Of a DNA stretch of 64,000 bases, positions 1 through 11,936 are shown one piece after another. The stretch comes from Liolophura sinensis. Its lineage: Eukaryota; Mollusca; Polyplacophora; Chitonida; Chitonidae. The DNA lies in the NCBI RefSeq assembly GCF_032854445.1, contig NC_088297.1, forward strand, positions 16,007,127 through 16,071,126, written 5' to 3'. Within the stretch, counting starts at the first letter, position 1. Every line of letters begins with the position of its first letter. A program made the translations under genes and the position numbers. The notes beneath the pieces were generated by a model that was given only the letters and a program-made list of their open reading frames with translations, did no database searches and was not told the origin of the DNA.

Positions 1-934
1 TTTCCGACCTACTTCCATATTGCTCTCTTAGCCCGTTACAATAACTGGAATTTTGGACACACAATTCCATACTCCTCAAAGTGGGACTCCACTTCCACAT
101 ACATTCTTCACAGTGCAAGTTTCGTGATACGTATTTTTAATAGTTCCATTCTTCTCACGGTTCATTCTTCAGTGACTGCAATTAGCTATTTTCAGTCTCA
201 CAGTGGGGTGGACGTCTACATTATTTGCTTTTGCTACTGTTTGTGTTTCCTTTCTGGCTTGGGACGTAGAATGGAATTTACGATTACTTGAGTCGTTTCA
301 CAGTCGCGGACATGAATCCCAATACTGCCATATTATCTTGATATTGAATTCTAATACCTTCCACAATATGATATACACTGACTGTGCTGCGCATGTGCGT
401 CAGTGACGACGGTTTACCAAAGACTGTGACAGTCTAATAACCTTCCCAAGAGTTTCCATGGGATAAGTGTTCGTGTTTTTCGTCCGATATGCTGGTTTTA
501 TGTACTAATCGGTCCCTTGACGAAACGGAGATTCCTATTATTCATAGTTTTATATTTGACGCCTGGGCATTCCAGTATTGTGGCCAAGAATTCGGTGTTT
601 TCAGGACTTGATGCCTTTTGCAATGTGTCCGCCCGCCTGGAAGCAGAGTCCAGGCCTGAAATAGAATGTATAGGAAGTCTGACAGGAGAAAAGGAGAATG
701 GCTATCTGACTGTGGGCAATATTTTGTCCCCTTATAAGACGTTTAACACAGTTTATTAAATAATATATTTGTTTTTTATACTTTTTACTTCTCACTATGA
801 CAGTCCATAATATCAAACTTTTGTTCCAATACTAAATGTATTAATTAAATGACATGGCGCAAACCGTCCCTCAGAAAGGAGCCATCGTTATTCCATTAAC
901 ACTGTTGTTGTTCTGATAGTCGTCAGCTTTTTTT
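1..934. other. No gene recognised
   Basis: Unique-looking AT-rich DNA. A reading frame at 517-759 starts with a hydrophobic stretch but has no supporting splice sites, domain or homology that I recognise. Confidence 0.5.
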
Positions 935-1263
935 TTTTCACAAGGGTAGAGCGTCCGCTTCTGGAGCGGTAGATCCAGGATCAATACCTGGTCGAGCCAC
1001 ACCTAAGGCCTTAAAAAAGAGGAAGTTGTAACTTCCTCGCTTGGCGTTCAGCATGAAGGTGATAGTGCAACGACTGGTTGACCCGTATCGGTATAATGGC
1101 TCGGCCGGGGCGGATTACTTGCCTTTGGTAAGTCGTCTCAGTGAAGCAGCACAGAATTAAAGAGCATTACATACACCATAAAGATTCCTTCGTCGTCATA
1201 TGACTGCAAAATTGTTGAGTAAGACGTTAAACCCCAAGCACTCACTCACTCGTTTTCACAAGG
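935..1263 (+). mobile_element. tRNA-derived SINE (type B), 5'-truncated, with target-site duplication
   Basis: The element begins inside a tRNA-like head (GTAGAGCGTCCGC, then a B-box-like segment around GGTCGAGCC). It has the conserved GAGGAAGTTGTAACTTCCTC core and ends in the family 3' signature (CGTCGTCATATGACTG..., AAGACGTTAAACCCC, ACTCACTCACTC). TTTTCACAAGG stands perfectly repeated on both sides (935-945 and 1253-1263), marking the insertion. The same family recurs near 25.7, 51.6 and 52.2 kb. Confidence 0.85.
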
Positions 1264-1339
1264 CGTCAGATGGATAGCATTAAAACTGCAATAGTCATCA
1301 TCCAGAACACGTCACGCGGCAAATACCTCATGTTAGGAT

Positions 1340-2010
1340 GTAATGGACATATTCATTCATTCATTGATCCATCCATTCATTCATTCATTCAGTCATCGAT
1401 TCATCCATTGATTCATCCCATCGTTCATTCATACATCAATACATCCAATGATTCATTTAATCATGCAGTCAGTCATTGATTGATTGAGTTATTGATTGAT
1501 TCATTGATTAATTAATTCATTCATTGAATCATTCATTCAGTCAGTCAGTCAGTCAGCCAGGCATTCATTCATTCATTCATCCATTGATCCATCCATCCAT
1601 CCATTCTTTCATTCATTCATTCAATCATCTATTCATCCATTGATCCATCCATTTATTCATCACATTCGATCACTGATTCATTCATTCGTCTAATCATTCA
1701 TTCATTCATTCAGTCAGTCAGCCAGGCATTCATTCATTCATTCATCCATTGATCCATCCATCCATCCATTCTTTCATTCATTCATTCAATCATCTATTCA
1801 TCCATTGATCCATCCACTTATTCATCACATTCGATCACTGATTCATTCATTCGTCTAATCATTCATTCATTCATTCATACATACATTAATACATCCAATC
1901 ATCCAATCATTCTTTGATTCATTCATACATCAACACATCTGATGCTCCATTTAATCATGTAGCCATTCATTGCTCCAATCATTCTTTCATTTATTCATTC
2001 ATTCATTATT
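1340..2010. repeat. TTCA/TCCA satellite with 165-bp higher-order duplication
   Basis: About 670 bp of ATTCATTC/ATCCATCC-type tetranucleotide repeat. Inside it a longer unit, beginning at GCCAGGCATTC near 1556 and again near 1721, is duplicated in tandem with a period of 165 bp. The short frame through it (1270-1479) is only repeat translation. Confidence 0.9.
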
Positions 2011-4480
2011 TGCGATGATGCGAAAACCGAGTCACTGTTAGTTCTCTGTAAAGGAAAAGGTTGTGTGTTGTCGCGCCATATCTGACTATATTTCCCACAG
2101 ACTAGTCTGATTTCCATTAGACACAATATTAATTCAATCCTGATTACTCTACATATCCGGGTGACTAATGGGTGCTCTATATTCTTTTTGTATTACACTT
2201 TGTAAACGTAAGTAGATAATTTAGCAGTTGATATTAACGGCTTATTTATGGAACGTCAGGGGAAGCATCTAACTAACTGCAAGTTACATGTCTGCCTCTC
2301 GTGTTCAAGACATGTTGCTGGCTGTTAGCTATATTAACTTTTAAAAAGTTTAACCGTCCAGAATCCAGGAGTCTAGGAAACATTCCTATACGATCCGTCA
2401 ACCAAAATGAACGCTCCAAAATGACACAAAAGTCACACCCTTAAACGTAACAACTTTAGTTTATAATTAGGTGGCCCCGCACTCTGTACTGGGACACCTA
2501 TTGAAATCGATTGGATTTTTATTATTTTTATTCCGTTCTTTCGAAAGCTTTTTGAAAGCTTTAAAAGCTGTGAAAAGAAAAGTTTTTATTGGGTGTTGCT
2601 GAAATTTAGTCATTTTAGGAACAAGGTTAGGGATTATTTTGATATTTGATATATATGTGTAGTGATCTCAGTTAGAACAAGCTTGAAAAAATCTTGGACA
2701 TGCAGTGAAAACTTTGGAAGCACGCCATTGGTCGAACTTATGACGTCATAAAAGTTTCTGAGTTTGATAATGTTTTCATGTATTCTGGTGTATAAAGAAA
2801 TCTGCTTTCGGATTGTGCCTATCTTTATAACTTTGTGGTTAAAAACTGTTTTCAGTCATGTAATTTCAATGGCCTGTAACTCGGAAACTACGAAAGCTTG
2901 CACCAAATTGTATCCCAAGACATCTTAGTTTTTGTTACATGCCAACGGATTTGAGCTACGATCTAAAGTTTTCTCGCTAGAAATATTTAAATGACACCTC
3001 CTTACTTCATAAATAGAAAAATAAACCTGCGCATCTGACACAGACTTGGGAGGTAACTGTGTACATGTGTTGCAGGTAACCTGCCCCATAGGTCGGCCGC
3101 CCGTCACTCAGACCGAGAAAAGAACAACCCTCCCTCCTCTCCAAAGCTATCAACGAACAATTTTCAATGTTTGCACGTAAAGCCAGCCCTGTTGGCAATG
3201 CATCATGGGTAATTCTCGACGGCATTCCCCCATACCCCGTGCTATCAGAAATATAAGTTTAAAGCAATGGCAAAATGTACGAAAAATGTCTGTCCACACA
3301 TGTACTTTGAGTCATGACGAGCACAAAACATCTTACTCTTATTAGACCAAATTCAACAGTTAAAGAAATATCGCGGTTTCCAGTTTCTATTCGGGTCTTA
3401 CATGCCCGTAAGGAAGAGAGGGTTTTGGGATGCCGCACAGAAAAGTAACTACGAAATCGTACGCCCATGGCTTTGGACTTAAAAAAAAACAAACACACAC
3501 ACCCACACCGCTTATTCCTTTTAACTATTTAGACCAAAATTTCATGTGCTTATAAACTCCTAACATTTCCTGTCACCTACATGCACCCTCCCCTCGCCCG
3601 CTCTCAAAGCTGAACGGAACCCAGGCAACCAGATGGGACACTAGAGTGGGGTTGATTACAAACCATGTCGAGCAACCTAAAATGTACATACTTAACCAAG
3701 TGCGGTGATCGCCAAGGCTTACTCGACAAGACGCTGTGGTGGTTTTCAGCTCTGGACGCATCGTATATGTTATCTGGTAATGTGGGGTTCAAACCCAGTT
3801 GATTATTTTCATTTTTGTCATGCGTTTTCTCCATGTTGCCTGTTTTTGTAAATACTGTTGCAATTTCTACATGCAGGTTAAATGTGTTAAATTTTTCACT
3901 GTCTATGTACTTTGGCAGTTGAATAAAGCTATTCGTCGCTATGTGCGTTAGCATCGGTTGGTAAACAGATGTTTTCCAAAGCTGAATTTTTCCAATCATG
4001 CAAATTAGTTCAGTACATTACTTTCATGGTGTTATCTTATTTGACATTCAATTGGTCCTTGATGCTTGGCCACTGGTATCGCTGTAAGGAACGTAACAGC
4101 TTTAATTACAATTATTACTGGCAAATCTTAATGAGACCCTTCCAGCCTATCAAAATTGACCTTTTTCATCATTCTTATCCGATACATTATCATATTTATC
4201 CAGATATCCGACCGATTGGTTACATATGTTTGACGTCATATGTTTAACCCTGTGACGTCATGACCTAAATTTTGGGTTCACCCAGAATCGAGCGATGAAA
4301 CACTGAACATGGGTCGTTTCCATGAAATATTACATATTGACTTCAGACAAAAAAAGATGCATAAATTGAAATTGAAATCATCCATGGCGTTTACAGTACA
4401 AACTGATTCTCTGACGGGTTCTTGTATGCCGTTAATCTCAGCTAAAAATAGAATAAACCCAATACTTCTTACGTCGAGAA
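2011..4480. other. Intergenic or intronic DNA, no gene recognised
   Basis: AT-rich DNA without a frame that shows a domain, and without a recognisable SINE. It may be intron of the Ig-domain gene whose last exons begin at 7445. Confidence 0.4.
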
Positions 4481-4494
4481 ATCAGATGGCTATT

Positions 4495-4740
4495 GCGCGA
4501 TACGATGAGAGGGTGGTCATTCGTACCATCATTCGTGCTACATGTATCGCTTCGTATCGTCGTACTATGAATTTGTGCTATTTGTCCATCGTTCATAACA
4601 TCGTACCATTGCTTTGTAACATGCTGTCATCGCTTCGTACTATCGTCTCTTCACTTAATGCCATCGCCTCAGAGTTTCATGCCAGCGTTCCAAAGTTTAT
4701 ACCATCGTCCCATCGCTTCGCGCCGTCGTGTCAACGGCAA
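4495..4740. repeat. Degenerate short tandem repeat (ATCGTTCGTACC-like)
   Basis: About 240 bp of imperfect iterations built from words such as CATCGCTTCGTAC and CATCGTACC, spaced about 15-20 bp apart. The open frame across it (4309-4770) translates this repeat and is not credible as a gene. Confidence 0.6.
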
Positions 4741-6380
4741 CATTTGACCAACTTTATTGTACTTTTATGATGATTGTGTGGTGATGTCTTAATTACTTGT
4801 TTAACTCTGGCGGTGTAATTGTTAATTGCACTTAATGGATTTGTTTAAAAATCTACTTTGAATAAATACGAATTTGCAGGATGGTCAAAACTTGCCGTTG
4901 ACACGAAATTTTCTAAATTCAGTAAAATGCTTAAGTGGGTAGTTTTTTTATTGCCCATCTCATACATGGAATGTTCCCCCAAAAAGACACAAGTCCATCA
5001 CTACATAAGTACAGTATTATGTAGAAGAAATCTTCAGAAGTTTCCTGAAACCTTTCCCTGGTTAACAAATCTACTTTTATACCTCTTGGTATAGATTTCT
5101 ACAGTTGAGTCATTCTCTAGCATACCTGTTCGCTACTCGACAGGAAGTGATGTTTACGGTAGGTATCACGTGGGTCGTTTGTGATCTTGTGTTAACACTT
5201 TGTAAAACACTGTATGGGATGAGTGAACTGTGATCATTCCAGCAATTCGTTAAACAAAATCTCGTACTGTACAAGAGTAAACTCTGATGCAAATCGACGC
5301 CATTTTCTTGAGAAAGGCGTCCAAATCTGTTACGTGATTGGTGGCAAGAGATTTACTACCAACTGTTCTTTGTTTATATATCGTAAACCGAACTGCATGG
5401 TTGTTGAAGCTAAGCCTGAGGTGAGACGGACATTTCTCTAACACCTGCCATGTTTTCTCTGCAGGGAGACTGGTTTTGGCACTGCGCCAAGACGAACACA
5501 GATTTGTCTATTTCTGACTCCAGCCTTCTCAAGATATTAGTCTGCATGGGCATGAGACACTGGCGTTGTTAGATATAGAAAGTAGTGCTGTGTGTACCTC
5601 TGGAACAGAGCGGTACAGTCTTTAGATACAGGTGATCCCTAAAGATCTAGTTTACACTTTGAAAAATAAACATTTGTTTAAATGAATAAAAAACGAATCT
5701 CTCTAGGCAATTTGTTTCACTTTTGATTTTTGTAATAAACCAGCCTTGTTGGTGACCTATTACTTTCCCTGCTTGACCTATTACTTTTCCTGCTTGGCCT
5801 GTTACTTGACCTAGAGTTGATATAGGAATACGGCATGCATGCAGGACAATTAGCTATAGAACACCCTAAAATAGGGCTCTATATTGGGCCAATTATTTGA
5901 TATGGTGACGTAGAAACCTTTCATACACAAAGACAAATGTTTAGTTTTGAAACACATTTCTGTCACAGTTTAAAAATACACCCTAATGTTTATTCATGAC
6001 AAAAGCTATGAATCTGTTTACCCATTTTTGTTTATTGAAAATATCCGCTGAGCTACTATGTAAACAAATGAAATGTTTACTATGAAGAGCACATCTCTCT
6101 AGTCATTAAACATAGATTTTTATGAATAAACACCAGGCTGCATTTCCAAACTGTAACGGAAATGGGTTCAAATATGCTGTCCCTGAGCATAAGACAGCTG
6201 AGCAGTAGTTTCAAGTGTTAAATGCACTTCCCTGCCTTTGAATATTGTCAAATGCGTGTCCAAAGAATCTGACACTCTTCGATTGTTTCTCAGTCTGTGT
6301 GACCACTATTTTCACTGGCAGTAATACTAAACATTATGTTAAAAAATCATGGTGACGTCCTTTTTAAAATATAGTGTTTC
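4741..6380. other. No gene recognised; short 22-24 bp repeat at 5750-5815
   Basis: AT-rich DNA. Around 5750-5815 a phrase like GACCTATTACTTTCCCTGCT is repeated about three times. Nothing else is recognised. Confidence 0.4.
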
Positions 6381-6396
6381 GCACGATGGTTATATC

Positions 6397-6437
6397 ATTA
6401 TTACGATGGCTATGGGAAACATAGCCATCGTAATAAT
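6397..6437. repeat. Perfect 18-bp stem hairpin
   Basis: ATTATTACGATGGCTATG (6397-6414) is followed by a 5-base loop and its exact reverse complement (6420-6437). It is too short for a typical miRNA precursor. It could be a foldback remnant of a small transposon. Confidence 0.85.
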
Positions 6438-6530
6438 CTTCTGTTGTCGCTTCAATTTGATTCGGCTCTGAGACTAGCTTTCGACATATGATTTCTAATC
6501 TTGACAGAAACTGATCATAAAATGCACTAA

Positions 6531-6552
6531 AACCCACTACCATCAAAATGGC

Positions 6553-6638
<86 letters not shown>

Positions 6639-6660
6639 GCCATGTTGATGGTAGTGGGTT
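6531..6660. repeat. 130-bp palindrome with (TA)n centre
   Basis: About 79 bp of pure TA repeat (6556-6634) is flanked by 25-bp inverted arms. The left arm starts AACCCACTACCATC (6531) and the right arm ends GATGGTAGTGGGTT (6660), with one mismatch between them. The right arm is the authentic body of a SINE-A copy that continues to about 6760; the left arm is an inverted copy of it. Confidence 0.9.
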
Positions 6661-6762
6661 CCCAAGGGTTCTGTCCGATTTCCTCCCACCATAATGCTGG
6701 CCGTTGTCGTATAAGTGAAATATTCTTGACTGCGGCGTAAAACAAATAAATAAATAAATTAA
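6635..6762 (+). mobile_element. SINE-A fragment (3' half)
   Basis: Carries the family words TCCTCCCACCATAATGCTGG, AAGTGAAATATTCTTGA and CGGCGTAAAAC, then AAATAAATAAAT. The tRNA head is missing; the 5' end is lost in the TA palindrome. Confidence 0.85.
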
Positions 6763-7308
6763 CTGGGATACATATTTTGATCATCGACAACTTTATGCTA
6801 GCATGGTATACGATTTGGATATTGACTTCATTCGCCTCCTTGCATGCCTTGTGTCTTTGTCATGACCGTTGTATTGGGAATAGTCCTTGTGATCGTTGGC
6901 CCAGAAAATCCGTTTTGGTTGATGACTGGTACACGAGCGTCTGTTTTGACGCCTAGGTTGTACAGAACTGAATCCTAATTTTCCCAACCTCATCTTTCGA
7001 ATATATCTTATGAATTTCTTTCCGTTATCGGCTAAAATGTACAAAAAAAAATCATCCATACAAGCTACGTGTCCACCAAGCTGTTAACCGGTTTGGTTCA
7101 CGATTCGATTCCGCATAGTTTTCACTCTTTAGTCAGCAGCTTCAAGTCGGGTGGTTTGTTAGGTATTTGGAAATGGGTTGTGATTTACTCCAGGCACTTT
7201 ATACACCATCCATGAACACCGTGGTGAAAAATTCTCGTCGGTGGAGCTAAATTCCAATCAGGTTAAATGCTGATCGTATTAAACCTTTTTCGTTCTTACC
7301 ACACAGGA

Positions 7309-7420
7309 ACCTGTGGAAGCTCGTGGGCTTTGTCCCGCTTCCTCACACCATAATGCTGGCCGCTGCCGTTTAAGTGAAATATTCTTGAGTGTAGTGTAAA
7401 ACTTCAATCAAATGAATAAA
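7309..7420 (+). mobile_element. SINE-A fragment, just upstream of the Ig exon
   Basis: Matches the 3' half of SINE-A (CACCATAATGCTGGCCGC, AGTGAAATATTCTTGAG) and ends about 25 bp before the splice acceptor at 7444, so it sits at or near the branch-point region of that intron. Confidence 0.8.
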
Positions 7421-7444
7421 AAGAGTAAATTGTTTTTCCCACAG

Positions 7445-7726
7445 CTCCGGAATTCCTTAAGAGATTAACGGGAGAAGACACGATAGAAGAAGGCGGTAGT
7501 TTGCGACTGGAGTGTAAAGTAGTCGGATTTCCCAAGCCGACTTTACGCTGGTTCCACGACGAAGAAGAGATAACCAACAATGAGAGGTACACGTTCGAGT
7601 GCTTAGACGACAACTGCTACACGATCAGTATACCGCTGGTCAGCAAGTGCGATGAGGCCTCTTACAAATGCAAGGCGGAAAACAAAGAGGGATACGCGTC
7701 CAGTTTATTATTTGTCCATGTAAAAG
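7445..7726 (+). CDS. Exon encoding an I-set immunoglobulin domain
   Basis: An intron ending TTTTTCCCACAG precedes it and GTGAGT follows, with phase 1 at both ends, typical of Ig-domain exons. It encodes about 94 aa starting APEFLKRLTGED. The fold signature is clear: first Cys in LRLECKV, core Trp in LRWFHDE, and the DEASYKCKAEN F-strand with the second Cys. The PEFLKRL/GFPKPTLRWFHD style resembles the intracellular Ig domains of titin, obscurin and palladin-type proteins more than those of secreted receptors. Upstream exons are not identified in this window. It joins in phase to 9588-9848 and 11937-12583. Which family member it is remains unknown. Confidence 0.88.
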
Positions 7727-7846
7727 GTGAGTGCTAAATTTGTGCCTCGAGATCAAACTTTAAACATCGATACATTACCCTGTTTACGACCACGGAGGAT
7801 CAAATTTTGATGGGAGCCTCTATGGGCTTGTGGTTAGCGTGATTTT

Positions 7847-8055
7847 GCGGCACAATGACCCATGCATAAGTAGTGCAGTACAATGACCAATGCATAAGTA
7901 ATGCAGCACAATGACCAATGCATAAGTAGTGCAGCACAATGACCAATGCATAAGTAGTGCAGCACAACGACCCATGCATAAGTCTCTCACCAATGCGACT
8001 GCTGTTGTTAAGTTCAGCTCATGCTGACTTCCTCTTTGGTCCAAAGTGGTAAGGT
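7847..8055 (+). mobile_element. SINE-A head with an internal 28-bp tandem expansion
   Basis: The phrase ACAATGACCAATGCATAAGT (with GTGCAGC) is iterated about five times with a 28-bp period (7852-7990). The sequence then continues as normal SINE-A head (TCTCACCAATGCGACTGCTG, AGTTCAGCTCATGCTGACTT). It lies in the intron after the Ig exon. Confidence 0.75.
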
Positions 8056-8062
8056 CTTTCTC

Positions 8063-8280
8063 CTATTTGGTTTTGCGCTGGATACAGGCGACAATGAGCA
8101 GTCGATGGTGCTCAGTCAGTCGTTCGCACTGTCTTCTGTTAATTGAAGACGACTTCTCTTCCAGGAACGCGGCGTGCAAGTCTGTACATGTCATGCGTGG
8201 AATTGCTAAAGGTCGTTGATTTTCCGCAGGTACTCCGCTCTTCACGTCGTGCACATGGGAAATCCCTGAGTGTGGTGCTA
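8063..8280 (+). mobile_element. Degenerate SINE-related repeat (type C)
   Basis: Contains the type-C words seen again at 42.3-42.6 and 49.6-49.8 kb (GACAATGAGCAGTCGATGG, CAGTCGTTCGCACTGTCTTC) and a 3' end like CCTGAGTGTGGTGCTAAAC. It is old and diverged. Confidence 0.5.
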
Positions 8281-8534
8281 AACAAATATGAAGTAGTCTA
8301 GAGAAATAAAATAATAAATAAAGAAATAAATATACATACCATCACTAGCTCTGGTCAAAATGGGGTTGGTTTAAACAGTTAACCCCTGTCCAAAGATGTC
8401 TAGTGTTTGAATCCTATTTCTGTTCGCTCACATGTGACCATGTGTCGTCACTATATGACGAAATACCGAGAACATGTTTGTTAAGCCATAATCATCAAAT
8501 TATTCAACCTTAATGTTAACAGGTTTTGGCGTGG

Positions 8535-8825
8535 CAGTGTTTTACTCCGTGCACCGCCTCTCTGGCTGGAGGAAGGTCGGCCAACAACCTGCTGATGGTC
8601 GTGGGTTTCCACTGGGCTGTCCCCGGTTTCCTCCCACCATAATGCTGGTCGCAGTTGTATAAGTGAAATATTCTTGAGTACGGCGTAAAACACCAATTAA
8701 ATAAATAAATACTCCGGGCACCTAGGTTTCTTCCATTAATAAAGCTGACCACCACCGTATATAAGTGGTAAATTCCTCACCAAGACGTTACACACCAATT
8801 CAATAAATATATAATTAAATAAATA
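8535..8825 (+). mobile_element. SINE-A followed by a second related 3' fragment
   Basis: 8535-8709 holds the SINE-A body and tail (GATGGTCGTGGGTTTCC, CACCATAATGCTGG, GAGTACGGCGTAAAACACC, AAATAAATAAAT). 8710-8825 is a diverged relative (CTCCGGGCACCTAGGTTTC, ending AATAAATATATAATTAAA). The protein frames on the minus strand here are translations of the element. Confidence 0.8.
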
Positions 8826-9587
8826 ATAATTAATTTAAATAACCACGGTTAAGTTGCTTTAATCGATGTATGGTCCAACATATGACGTACAAATAGGAGA
8901 GTTTCGAGTTCAAGCTCTTGTCGTTAAAGATAAGAAGCGGGTGAATTGTACGAATTGTTAGGCAACTTTTGTTGATATTACTTTACCAATCATTTCCCTC
9001 ACCATGTTCCAGGGGCACAAATGACGCCTCTTTCCTTTACAAACTTCTCGAGTTCAAAAATGTTCAGCTCGTCCATTTTCTCCATCGTTCCTCTACTTCA
9101 ATGACTTTTATCGAAGCTTCTTCAGACGTCGATGTTATAGAAAGTGTGATCGATAATAGTTGCCTGACATTTTTGACAGGTCACATGATATGGTAAGTCT
9201 CTTTTGTAACCTATAGCGATAAAAGAGTTCGAACTCAAAACTCGGCTACTATACACTGACAGAAGAGTCAGACACGTTAGCGTTATTTAGGCTTTTGTGG
9301 TAAATATCAACTTTAATTGAATGGATTTGCATGAAACTGAGTGAAAATGATGTCTTATATATAACGGTGATCAATCAATGAATCTATCACTTCCTTAATC
9401 AATGCAAAATGGATAAACGTGGAAACCAGTTAAGCAGAGAGTGAATGTGTTAATGAATCGGTTAATGAAGGACTGAATGAATACTTGAGGTTTAACGTCG
9501 TACTTAACCAGTTAATGAACGATTGAAAAAAGTCATTCAATCAATTCCTCGATTCCATCCATCAGCCCATCTCCTCTTTTTCTGCAG
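8826..9587 (+). other. Intron remainder of the Ig-domain gene
   Basis: No exon recognised. A short piece of type-B SINE tail in reverse orientation (CTTGAGGTTTAACGTCGTAC) lies at about 9485-9508. The intron ends in a pyrimidine tract and CTGCAG at 9587. Confidence 0.6.
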
Positions 9588-9848
9588 GAAAGTCAGGGAG
9601 CAAAAGTCCAAAGAAGTCCAAGTCCGACAAGTCGCCTTCGCGGAGAACCGTTTCGTTCCCGCCATTAATTCCGACGATCGTCGAGCGAATCGTGGAGGAG
9701 GAGAAAGCTGAGGCAGAGCTGGAGAACCTGCCACCGTCACCGCTGACGTCACTCTACGACGGCGTCACGATGAAACAGAAAAATACACGTCCTCAGTTTC
9801 TGGGAGACTGGGCCTTCGTAAAAGACGTCGTGAAAAACAACCACACCG
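9588..9848 (+). CDS. Middle exon of the Ig/membrane-anchor gene
   Basis: Acceptor CTTTTTCTGCAG and donor GTAGGCC give phase 1 in and phase 1 out, matching the flanking exons. It encodes about 87 aa. The first 25 residues are a basic Ser/Lys segment (GKSGSKSPKKSKSDKSPSRR), then an acidic helix-like stretch (VERIVEEEKAEAELENLPP) and a polar linker ending in DWAFVKDVVKNNHTG. The composition suggests a disordered, cytoplasmic or nuclear linker rather than an extracellular domain. No family is recognised. Confidence 0.75.
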
Positions 9849-11936
9849 GTAGGCCAAAAGTCACCCGTCGACCACCCGCTTTTTTAGTTAGATATTTAGT
9901 AGACAAATTCAACAGCCAATGTAGCTAGCTAGTAATCCCTATAGCCTACAAAAGAATTCCCGCTCAAATCTGTGCCTTGTGTTAATGTCAGATTTGAAAA
10001 AAATGTACATATTGCTTAATCTTCAAAGATTCCCGCTATTTTTTTCAGTCATTTGTCTTTTTTCCCCTTTAGCCACTGTACTGAGCGTGTGCGGCTGCTT
10101 TGTGGCATCTTACGTCTTCACAAGACCTTCCCGTTCTTTTTGCTGGGAGGATTGTATCACCGTAAGATTTTGAAATGGCAGAATCTTCATCTTTTAAAGT
10201 CTTGACATCAAATAAAATCACACTGGGCTGTTGTTTTTATTGTGTAAACCAAACATCAACGCCTTCGCTGGAAGTAGGCTTATCGTGTTCTGCCTAGCGG
10301 AAAAAAACGATGAAAGTAAAGTGCCCTCCCCGATATCAGACCACGGTTTGACAGGCGAGATTGTACGAGATCATACGGTTTCGAAAGTTTTCCTATGTTG
10401 ACCACAACGGGGTGTCTTTGTGAAAGCTGTTGCCAATTTCAGATGTGGGAAGGCTTGAAACCAGGAATAGAGCGTTATGATAGTTGGCGCAAGCAAACAA
10501 TGTCTGAGTAATTGTCTAAACCTGGTAAGAAATAACCGCGGTATATACATGAAAACTTGTATTTTCTGACAATTTGACAGTGCTTGTATGCTCTGAAATA
10601 TTTAAACATTGCTCCAGGACGTGCAAAACACACTAGACATTTACCCTTAAGTAACAAGTATCAAGGATTGCCCTTACGTCATATGTAACTGTAGTGTAAA
10701 TGAAATCATGGGAGCTGGCAGAAGACGCGTTTTAAAGTGTCCCTGAACTGAACTATATAAATAAATAAAACGTTTCGACAGCAGAAAACAAACTTTCGAT
10801 TATCTCAATTGTATAAATGTAATACTAATAGAAAGAAAGATTATTTTGGGTTACATACACCGCTTGCTATCATTTTAGGTGTTTACATAAACTTGTTTTT
10901 TAAAAAAATGCCTTAAATATATAAAGGTGGTCTGAGACTAATCGGACTACATGTATTTATTTGTTCATGGATTCGCAGGGAAGTCGCTATTATAGTGTAC
11001 CATATCTGAATATTTGACGAACCTTGTTCTTCATACTTGGATTGGAAACTCCCAGCATGCTCTTTCCTCGTCACAATGTGCCCGTGGCGCATTGCGCCTA
11101 TTTCTGAGCACAAATCCCTTAAGATGTTGGTTGCTGTTTGCTTGTGATAAATTTTGTGATTTTGTGCGATTTATCTCAGAGAAATTCCCCTATTTTTAAG
11201 CTTCAGAAAGTAGACGTTATTTAATGTAAATCGCTTAATGTTATTTCCTGTGATACCTCAACTGTTGCTATGTGTTAATTTCTTTTGGCAGCAATGTTTT
11301 TTTTTTACATCCATTTGTCATTATTTACATTTGTGGCGTTTGTATATTTGTTTATACTAAAACAACAAAAATGAAGCAGAAAAGAAAAACGATATATAGA
11401 AATAATTATATTTAGTAACATTCTGTTGCCAATGCGCTACGAAAGTTCTAGATCACCAAAATTATGTTAATGTATGTATATTTAAGTAAGGTAGGGTTTG
11501 TGTGACGAACATTGTAATGCTGCCTCTCTGCCCTGTGTTTTGACACCCTATTATTCAGTTGTTCACACCCTATTCTTCCATTTTTCTCCAAGCCTCATGT
11601 TAGCCAATTAATGACCCGTTATCTTATCTTTTCCTATGTTCCAAAAACTTTCTGTTTTCACATTTACTTTATACCGTGTACTTAATTGTTAACATTTATT
11701 AATTCTACCTGAATCGTTTTTTTTATTTATTTTCTCCTTCTACTCTGTATTATTTTGTATTTTATTTACTTCTTTGCCTGTATCTTTTTTTTTTACTGTT
11801 ACAAACTTTGTTTCTCTGACACCTTATGTATACATTTTAATTTTGATGGGCCATTATGTAGTACTATCCTGCTGGATAATCAGGATTAAAAGATTTATGT
11901 TAACTCTTGAGACGTGTTTGATTTGTTTATCGCCAG
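9849..11936 (+). other. Intron of the Ig-domain gene
   Basis: AT-rich with long T tracts. No SINE copy or exon recognised. The intron ends ...TTTGTTTATCGCCAG at 11936. Confidence 0.6.

Noticed and set aside
517..759. Small secreted-protein frame with a hydrophobic start
   Set aside because: No homology, no supporting splice or poly(A) context; overlapping minus-strand frame of similar length.
3604..3999. 131-aa minus-strand frame
   Set aside because: Composition looks random; no domain and no splice support.
6556..6634. Poly(Tyr-Ile) protein frames (also 33173-33436)
   Set aside because: Pure translation of the TA microsatellites.
11774..11936. Upstream extension of the last Ig-gene exon (hydrophobic N-terminus)
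   Set aside because: It lies in the pyrimidine-rich intron; the acceptor at 11936 gives the phase that fits the preceding exon.
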